DNA of 64,000 bases from Paenibacillus plantarum (GTDB taxonomy: Bacteria > Bacillota > Bacilli > Paenibacillales > NBRC-103111): positions 107,781 through 171,780 of the forward strand of contig NZ_WHNY01000028.1 in assembly GCF_013141695.1 (NCBI RefSeq), read 5' to 3'. A program made the translations under genes and the position numbers. Below are positions 59,251-64,000 of the stretch, piece by piece. Every line of letters begins with the position of its first letter. Within the stretch, counting starts at the first letter, position 1. The notes under the pieces are model-generated. The model had not been told where the DNA came from. It ran no database searches and worked only from the letters and a program-made list of their open reading frames with translations.

Positions 59251-60050
59251 GCGAAATGCTGCTTTTTCAACCAATTCGCGCAAACATTAGGCCAGACATA
59301 CGCTTCTGGATGATCGTCTGCAATTCCAATGCCGTGTTTTCCTGATTCGAAGACATGCAGGTCGAAAGGAATTTTATTGCGGCTAAGCGCACTAGCAAAC
59401 AACAAGCTATTTTCAACCGGAACCGCTGCATCATCTGCTGTGTGCCACAAGAAAGTTGGCGGCGTATCTGTCGTTACTTGAAGTTCATTGCTTAAATTCT
59501 GTACCAACTCTTCACTAGCATCTGCGCCTATCAAATTAATTCGTGAACCTTGGTGCCCATTCATTCCAAATGAAATAACTGGATAACACAGCACCATCAG
59601 ATTCGGACGGGAGCTATGATGTTCAATTGGATCCGCGGAGGTTTGATCTCCCGCATCGTAGTGCGTACCCGCTGTTGCTGCCAAATGTCCGCCTGCCGAA
59701 AAACCAAGAATGCCAATTCGGTTCGCATCGACTCCCCATGCCTCGGCATGATGTCTCACAGTACGAATAGCCCGCTGCGCATCTTGCAAAGGAACAGGAT
59801 GTTTATAGGGTGCTACGCGATAGTTCAACACATAAGCGGATATGCCTAAACCATTCAGCCATTTGGCAATAGGCTCGCCTTCATGAGGGGCACGTCTGCC
59901 GTAACCACCGCCTGGACATACAATAACTGCTGCACGTAAGCCGTCTCCCTCTGCTGGATATAAGGTTAAGCTTGGGCATCCTTGGTTTTCCTCACCTTGA
60001 CTGTCTTGTGTAGCTCCTGGCCATAATTCAATCGTTGTCCCTGTATTCAA
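59247..60050 (-). CDS. Alpha/beta hydrolase (acetyl-esterase-like)
   Basis: 267 aa from a TTG with GGGGG before it. Oxyanion-hole motif VIVCPGGGYGRRAP, nucleophile in GILGFSAGGHLAAT, Asp in HTADDAAVPVENS and His in SGKHGIGIADDH make a complete catalytic triad of the acetylxylan-esterase/BD-FAE group. It leads the pxpBC operon by an ATGA overlap; whether it handles an amide or ester linked to 5-oxoproline is unknown. Faces the UPF0145 gene across a 98-bp divergent promoter region. Confidence 0.85.
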   Translation of the reverse strand: MNTGTTIELWPGATQDSQGEENQGCPSLTLYPAEGDGLRAAVIVCPGGGYGRRAPHEGEPIAKWLNGLGISAYVLNYRVAPYKHPVPLQDAQRAIRTVRHHAEAWGVDANRIGILGFSAGGHLAATAGTHYDAGDQTSADPIEHHSSRPNLMVLCYPVISFGMNGHQGSRINLIGADASEELVQNLSNELQVTTDTPPTFLWHTADDAAVPVENSLLFASALSRNKIPFDLHVFESGKHGIGIADDHPEAYVWPNVCANWLKKQHFA

Positions 60051-60148
60051 TGTGAAACCCCCTCATGTGATTAACGTACTAAGTTAATAATAGCCAATCC
60101 TTACCCAGTAGAAAAGCATCTATTTCAATTCTGAAGGAGCGATTCAAC

Positions 60149-60469
60149 ATGATTGTAGTTACAACAGAAAACATTGCAGGTTATGAGGTTACAGAAGTTC
60201 TAGGCAGTACCTTTGGTGTCGTCGTGCGGGCACGAGGCATTGGCGGAGATATTATGGCCTCTCTGAAAGGGTTAATCGGCGGAGAAGTCACGCAGTATAC
60301 GCAAATGGTAGAGGATGGACGCAGGCAAGCTATGGACCGACTGGTCAAGAATGCTGCTGCCATGGGTGGCGATGCGATTGTCATGATGCGGTTCGACAGC
60401 GGGGATATTGGTCAAAATATGAGCGAAATCGTCGCGTATGGCACTGCCGTTCGGACGCGAAGGCTATGA
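60149..60469 (+). CDS. UPF0145/YbjQ-family protein
   Basis: 106 aa. Matches the YbjQ pattern: TTENIAGYEVTEVLGSTFG, VRARGIGGDIMASLKGLIGG, EVTQYTQMVEDGRRQAMDRL and AAAMGGDAIVMMRFDSGDIG. The family forms small ring-shaped oligomers, once called heavy-metal-binding; activity is unknown. GAAGGAGC lies in front of the ATG. Followed by an ATGA-overlapping small membrane protein gene. Confidence 0.88.
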   Translation: MIVVTTENIAGYEVTEVLGSTFGVVVRARGIGGDIMASLKGLIGGEVTQYTQMVEDGRRQAMDRLVKNAAAMGGDAIVMMRFDSGDIGQNMSEIVAYGTAVRTRRL

Positions 60470-60711
60470 GCGGGAATTTCTCCATTTTGCTCGTATACGG
60501 CTTGTGGGTTCTAGGCTTCCTTATTTTACTTCTTCTAGGTTATCTCGTTTACGACAAACGGTACAAAACGGATGGAGCCGCGACACCACAATCGCCTCCA
60601 AACGGCTTTCTTTCTACACCTGAAGTTTTCATAGATCCCAAAGATGGATTCACCTATCGGGTGTACTACAATCCTCGAACGGGAGATCGTGCTTATATTC
60701 GTGAAAAGTAA
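60466..60711 (+). CDS. Small single-pass membrane protein of unknown function, 81 aa
   Basis: One N-terminal membrane helix (LLVYGLWVLGFLILLLLGYL), then a soluble tail ending in a conserved-looking block VFIDPKDGFTYRVYYNPRTG. The start shares four bases with the stop of the UPF0145 gene (ATGA), so the two are translationally coupled and likely work together. No known family assigned; the tail could be a small binding domain facing the cytosol or outside depending on topology. Confidence 0.75.
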   Translation: MSGNFSILLVYGLWVLGFLILLLLGYLVYDKRYKTDGAATPQSPPNGFLSTPEVFIDPKDGFTYRVYYNPRTGDRAYIREK

Positions 60712-60728
60712 CCTGCTTTTCAGAAACC

Positions 60729-60786
60729 AAAAGCCTGGCAATAGCTGAGGATCTTACGATTCTCTCGCTCTTGTCAGGCTTTTGTT
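60729..60786. terminator. Bidirectional terminator between UPF0145 pair and 5'-nucleotidase gene
   Basis: AAAGCCTG (60730-60737) and CAGGCTTT (60775-60782) close a long hairpin with further CAA/TTG pairing; T-runs on both sides. Separates convergent genes. Confidence 0.8.
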
Positions 60787-60797
60787 ATGCAAACGAA

Positions 60798-62393
60798 CTA
60801 TGTCCAAATTACTTTCCAGTTATGGTTTACACTCGCTTCAATGGTACCTCGTTCCATAATGTAGCCTGCCAGAAGCTCTGCAACATCCGTTGGAATATCT
60901 TTCACAACTGGCTTATTCTGAAACATGGCGTAGTTGCCCCCGCCTGCAGCTCGGTAATTGTTCATGACCACATCGAAAGAGGCTTCGAGCTTAATCGGTT
61001 CCCCTTCATAATCCAGCTGAACAACCCGATCCCCGACTGGACGAGAAACGTTTAACGTGTAGGAGATTCCCTCCCACATATCGTAATTGTAATGGGCAGG
61101 CTTCGGTTCCATGAAGGACTTGCTTACTTGCAGCTCTCCATTTTCCGCTAATTCAAAATACTCGGCAGACTGCTCCAAGGCATCCTTAATATCTTGACCT
61201 GAGATTCGAATGACCTTGAGCGTGTTCGGGTAAATGTAGTTGGAAACGATATCCCGCATCGTAATATCCGATGGAAATCCAGGTGAAACGTTATCGAATA
61301 ACGCCGTGTTTGAAATCTGGGCACCTGACAGCTCCATTTGGACCTTGTTAATAAACTCAATCAGCGCGTTGTCCTCTGTACGAATCTCCATAGGATCTTT
61401 CACAAGCATGTCCCCCGTAAGCTTTCCGATGGGTTGATCCAGCCATAGCTGTGTCTTTGCCTCGTAAGAACTGATCTGCGTGAGCAGCACCTCATCTGGC
61501 TCCACATTCGCAACTGATAGAAGCTCCGATTGCTTGGAAGCAATGCGCCATTTTCCTTCTACCTGCTCAAGCACGATGTCCACCTTCCCAAGCGTAACCC
61601 CAGCTGTGCCAGGTTGAACGATGGTTACTCCGTTAATTTGGGCCCCAGCAATGCTTCGATGCTGATGACCTGTGAGTAGAACGTCTATCCCTTCTACTTC
61701 CATACATAGTTGGTACCCTTGATTCTCGCCTGTCAGCGGTTCCGTAGGCTCACCAGTTGCGATATCTCTTTCAAATCCACCATGATAGGAAACAACAACG
61801 ACATCTACCTGTTCCTGCTCCTTAAGGAATGGTACCCATGCTCGAGCGGATGCAATTGGATCTTCAAACCGTAAGCCTACGATATGTTTCGGATCTTCCC
61901 AATTCGGAATATAAGGCGTTGTTAATCCAAGAATTCCTACACGCACACCATCCGCAAATTGCTTAACCAAATACGGTTTTCCAAAGAATGGCTCTCCCGT
62001 CTCCTCATTCACAATATTGGCACACAACCAAGGGAAATTAGATTCCCGAACGGCTTTCTGGAGCACGTCCATGCCATAATTGAATTCATGATTCCCGAGT
62101 ACTGCTCCATCATATTTCAAATAGTTTAGACCTAGCACCATGGGATTCATGGGTTCATTATCCAAGCGCGCATGGTGATAGGCGAGTGGCGTTCCTTGGA
62201 TCAAATCCCCGTTATCCAACACAATAACATGCGCTTCCTTGGCGCGTTCCTGTGTGATTAAGGTGGCGATTTTCGTCAATCCTACATCATTGGGATGGTT
62301 ATTTGCATAATGAATGGGAAACATATTCCCATGGAGGTCGCTCGTTTCTAAAATCGTAATGTGACTAGTTTTCTCTTGCCCTGCCTGCTTCAA
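60798..62393 (-). CDS. 5'-nucleotidase / 2',3'-cyclic-nucleotide phosphodiesterase family
   Basis: 531 aa. Metallophosphatase N-terminal domain: ILETSDLHGNMFPIHYANN, LDNGDLIQGTPLAYH, YDGAVLGNHEFNYGMDVL, and the His pair in DVLLTGHQHRSIAG; C-terminal nucleotide-specificity domain includes GGGNYAMFQNKPVV. The lack of a signal peptide is unusual since UshA/YfkN are exported, so this one is predicted cytoplasmic. Start uncertain: TTG at 62393 has GGAG eight bases upstream; a GTG at 62402 is closer to it. Confidence 0.88.
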   Translation of the reverse strand: MKQAGQEKTSHITILETSDLHGNMFPIHYANNHPNDVGLTKIATLITQERAKEAHVIVLDNGDLIQGTPLAYHHARLDNEPMNPMVLGLNYLKYDGAVLGNHEFNYGMDVLQKAVRESNFPWLCANIVNEETGEPFFGKPYLVKQFADGVRVGILGLTTPYIPNWEDPKHIVGLRFEDPIASARAWVPFLKEQEQVDVVVVSYHGGFERDIATGEPTEPLTGENQGYQLCMEVEGIDVLLTGHQHRSIAGAQINGVTIVQPGTAGVTLGKVDIVLEQVEGKWRIASKQSELLSVANVEPDEVLLTQISSYEAKTQLWLDQPIGKLTGDMLVKDPMEIRTEDNALIEFINKVQMELSGAQISNTALFDNVSPGFPSDITMRDIVSNYIYPNTLKVIRISGQDIKDALEQSAEYFELAENGELQVSKSFMEPKPAHYNYDMWEGISYTLNVSRPVGDRVVQLDYEGEPIKLEASFDVVMNNYRAAGGGNYAMFQNKPVVKDIPTDVAELLAGYIMERGTIEASVNHNWKVIWT

Positions 62394-62535
62394 GCGGTTC
62401 ACTCCATTGCTTTTTATTGTAAAGTTTTACATATCATCTGTCATTTTAACAAATACTTCACACTATCTTCCATATCTCTTGTGATAATGTTATAGTACAA
62501 CATAAAAGCAAATATTTAAACGGAGGTCAAAAAAG

Positions 62536-63510
62536 ATGAAAAAATTAACAGTACTTAGCTTGTCCATGATTGTAGCTGCAGGTGCACTTGTTGGCTGCGC
62601 GAAAAAAGACGAAACTCCAGCTGCTTCATCAACTGCAGCAGCAACAACAGCGGCAAGCGCTACACCAGCAGCAGCGGCAGGCTTCGTTCCGAAAGAACTT
62701 AGAGTACAATTCGTACCTTCCCAAAATGCAGAGACACTTGAAGCAAAAGCTAAGCCGCTTGAAAAATTGCTTGGAGATAAATTAGGAATCCCAGTTAAGG
62801 TTTCCGTGTCCACAGATTACAACGTTGTTATCGAAGCGATGTCTTCCAAACAAGTTGATGTTGGTTTCTTGCCGCCAAGTAACTATGTTGTTGCTCACGA
62901 TAACCGTAAAGCTGCTGATCTTCTTGTACAAGCACAACGTTTTGGTGTTGATGATACAACAGGTCAACCAACGAAAGATCTTGTAGATTTCTACAAATCG
63001 ATGATTGTTGTCAAAGCCGATTCCCCAATTAAATCCGTAGCTGATTTGAAAGGCAAGAAGATGGGCTGGCAAGGTGTTACTTCCGCAGCTGGTTACATTT
63101 ACCCTGGTCTTGTTTTGAAAACCGCTGGTGTAGATCCGGTTAAGGATGTAACAGGCGTTCAATTCCAAGGACACGATAAAGCGATTATCGCACTTCTTAA
63201 CGGCCAAGTTGATGCAGTAGGGGTGTTCCAAGATATCCGTACTAACATGATTAAAGATTACCCAGATATTTTCAAACAAACGAAAGTTCTTGCTTTCTCC
63301 GATAAAATTCCAAATGATACAATCGCTGTTCGTTCCGATATGGATGCGGCTTGGAAGAAAAAAATTCAAGATGCTTTCATCGCGATTGGTAACGATCCAG
63401 AAGGTAAAAAAGTGATCATCGATGTATACACACACCAAGGTTATGTAGCTACAACAGATGACAAATTCAACATCGTTCGTGAAGCAAATAAAGCAATGGG
63501 CTTGAAATAA
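62536..63510 (+). CDS. phnD: Phosphonate/phosphite-binding lipoprotein PhnD
   Basis: 324 aa. Lipobox with Cys21 (GALVGCAKKD) and an Ala/Thr-rich linker, then a PhnD-type fold: LRVQFVPSQNAETLEAKAKP, VEVGFL-like segment QVDVGFLPPSNYVVAHDNRK, SVADLKGKKMGWQGVTSAAG, GQVDAVGVFQDIRTNMIKD. Binds phosphonate or related anions for uptake. The ABC partners phnC and phnE are not in the window; a terminator follows directly. GGAGG precedes the ATG. Confidence 0.9.
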   Translation: MKKLTVLSLSMIVAAGALVGCAKKDETPAASSTAAATTAASATPAAAAGFVPKELRVQFVPSQNAETLEAKAKPLEKLLGDKLGIPVKVSVSTDYNVVIEAMSSKQVDVGFLPPSNYVVAHDNRKAADLLVQAQRFGVDDTTGQPTKDLVDFYKSMIVVKADSPIKSVADLKGKKMGWQGVTSAAGYIYPGLVLKTAGVDPVKDVTGVQFQGHDKAIIALLNGQVDAVGVFQDIRTNMIKDYPDIFKQTKVLAFSDKIPNDTIAVRSDMDAAWKKKIQDAFIAIGNDPEGKKVIIDVYTHQGYVATTDDKFNIVREANKAMGLK

Positions 63511-63550
63511 TTTCAAAATAATTGTAAATTAAATTACACACGACAGAACA

Positions 63551-63596
63551 AACCACCGCAGCATGTGTCTAACATCCATGACGCGGTGGTTTTTCC
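63551..63596 (+). terminator. Intrinsic terminator of phnD
   Basis: AACCACCGC (63551-63559) and GCGGTGGTT (63583-63591) pair around a 23-nt loop, followed by TTTT. Confidence 0.88.
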
Positions 63597-63737
63597 CTTC
63601 TAAAATTTACATTCTATACCAGACTTTCCTTGCATATTATGAATGTGGCACGCCCGTCCAAGCTTTTCGTTTACTTTCAACTATCAAACGTTTACTAAGT
63701 CGGTCGTGTCATAACTCATTGTGGGGTGAAAAACGGG

Positions 63738-63989
63738 ATGTACGAAATGCTGATCATGCGTAAAACAGAAGTGATTATTCGGTGCGGCACCGATGAAGTT
63801 CGAGGCGTCATTGCGCAGTATTACCCAGAATTTCAGCTTTTAAAAATAAACAACATTATGATCCCAATCACCTTAATTGACCAAATTGAAATTACAGGGC
63901 CGGATGAACCTCTCACACAAGCCTCGCATCGGCTACGTGAGCCTCGTATCCTCCACTTGGTTGCGCAAGGCGGGGTCATCAGTAAGTAA
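63738..63989 (+). CDS. Small beta-rich protein, Sm-like pattern, 83 aa
   Basis: From ATG 63738 with GGGGTG nine bases upstream; a GTG four codons earlier lacks one. The central block TEVIIRCGTDEVRGVIAQYY, then ILMI-type strand LKINNIMIPITLIDQIEI, has the strand pattern of small Sm/DUF2642-like proteins, similar in style to the 63-aa protein at 8144. It has a polar C-terminal extension (PDEPLTQASHRLREPRIL). Function unknown. Confidence 0.6.
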   Translation: MYEMLIMRKTEVIIRCGTDEVRGVIAQYYPEFQLLKINNIMIPITLIDQIEITGPDEPLTQASHRLREPRILHLVAQGGVISK

Positions 63990-64000
63990 ATGGCTCTTGA

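Overview
The window reads as chromosome of a low-to-mid GC, endospore-forming Firmicute, most likely Paenibacillus or a close relative. Support: Gram-positive ribosome binding sites (AGGAGG type), a tRNA T-box leader before pheST, a cobalamin riboswitch, a Spo0E-family phosphatase, the Bacillales order pheS-pheT-zapA-cvpA...mutS2, lipoprotein-type substrate-binding proteins, and several small proteins of the kind found in paenibacilli. No rRNA, tRNA, CRISPR array, prophage or intact insertion sequence was seen. The genus is an inference; no search was run.

Layout. 1-13.6 kb (mostly minus strand): start of a YesM-type sensor kinase, a sugar ABC lipoprotein, a 5'-3' exonuclease, an SsuE-like FMN reductase, a double GT-C/PMT glycosyltransferase, two small proteins, a translationally coupled pair of DndB-like DGQHR proteins, an aminotransferase, a site-2 protease and an ArsC/Spx-like protein. 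13.7-25.2 kb: a cobalamin block led by a B12 riboswitch: uptake ABC transporter, cobT, cobU, a 570-bp gap, cbiB, cobS, cobD, cobQ, adenosyltransferase, then rluD attached by an ATGA overlap. 25.3-32.3 kb: lipoprotein, Spo0E-like protein, alaR-alaT, cysK, an MFS transporter, and a PspA/DUF350/27-aa membrane peptide/zinc-ribbon envelope-stress cluster. 32.4-43.7 kb: mutS2, an inserted segment (YvlD-like, CuA-type lipoprotein, transposase-derived DNA-binding protein), cvpA, a giant ZapA, pheT and pheS with T-box. 44.2-49 kb: marR with a drug exporter, signal peptidase, aldo/keto reductase, glutaminase. 49-55.1 kb: CopC-CopD, DUF2203, NikR, a HPt-REC-GGDEF-REC protein with a single-domain REC protein, GGCT-like protein and a small HTH protein. 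55.2-64 kb: a micro-peptide gene, 5-oxoprolinase genes pxpA and pxpBC with a hydrolase, UPF0145, 5'-nucleotidase, PhnD and a small Sm-like protein.

The most unusual signal is not a gene. Four of the longest intergenic gaps each carry an array of 21-bp imperfect palindromes of form TARCTG-N9-CAKYTA. Start-to-start distances are exactly 51 and 62 bp in strict alternation, although the DNA between the palindromes is unalike from array to array. Other strong candidates are a complete 21-codon gene with its own promoter, tandem operator-like repeats and terminator; a 750-aa ZapA carrying a block of glutamine-rich heptads and about 23 hendecad (11-residue) repeats; the orphan DndB-like pair; and an in-frame Ser-Ala microsatellite inside cobT.

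Start codons were moved to the in-frame codon with the best ribosome binding site where an upstream in-frame start lacked one; each case is explained. Everything here comes from reading the sequence and from family knowledge.
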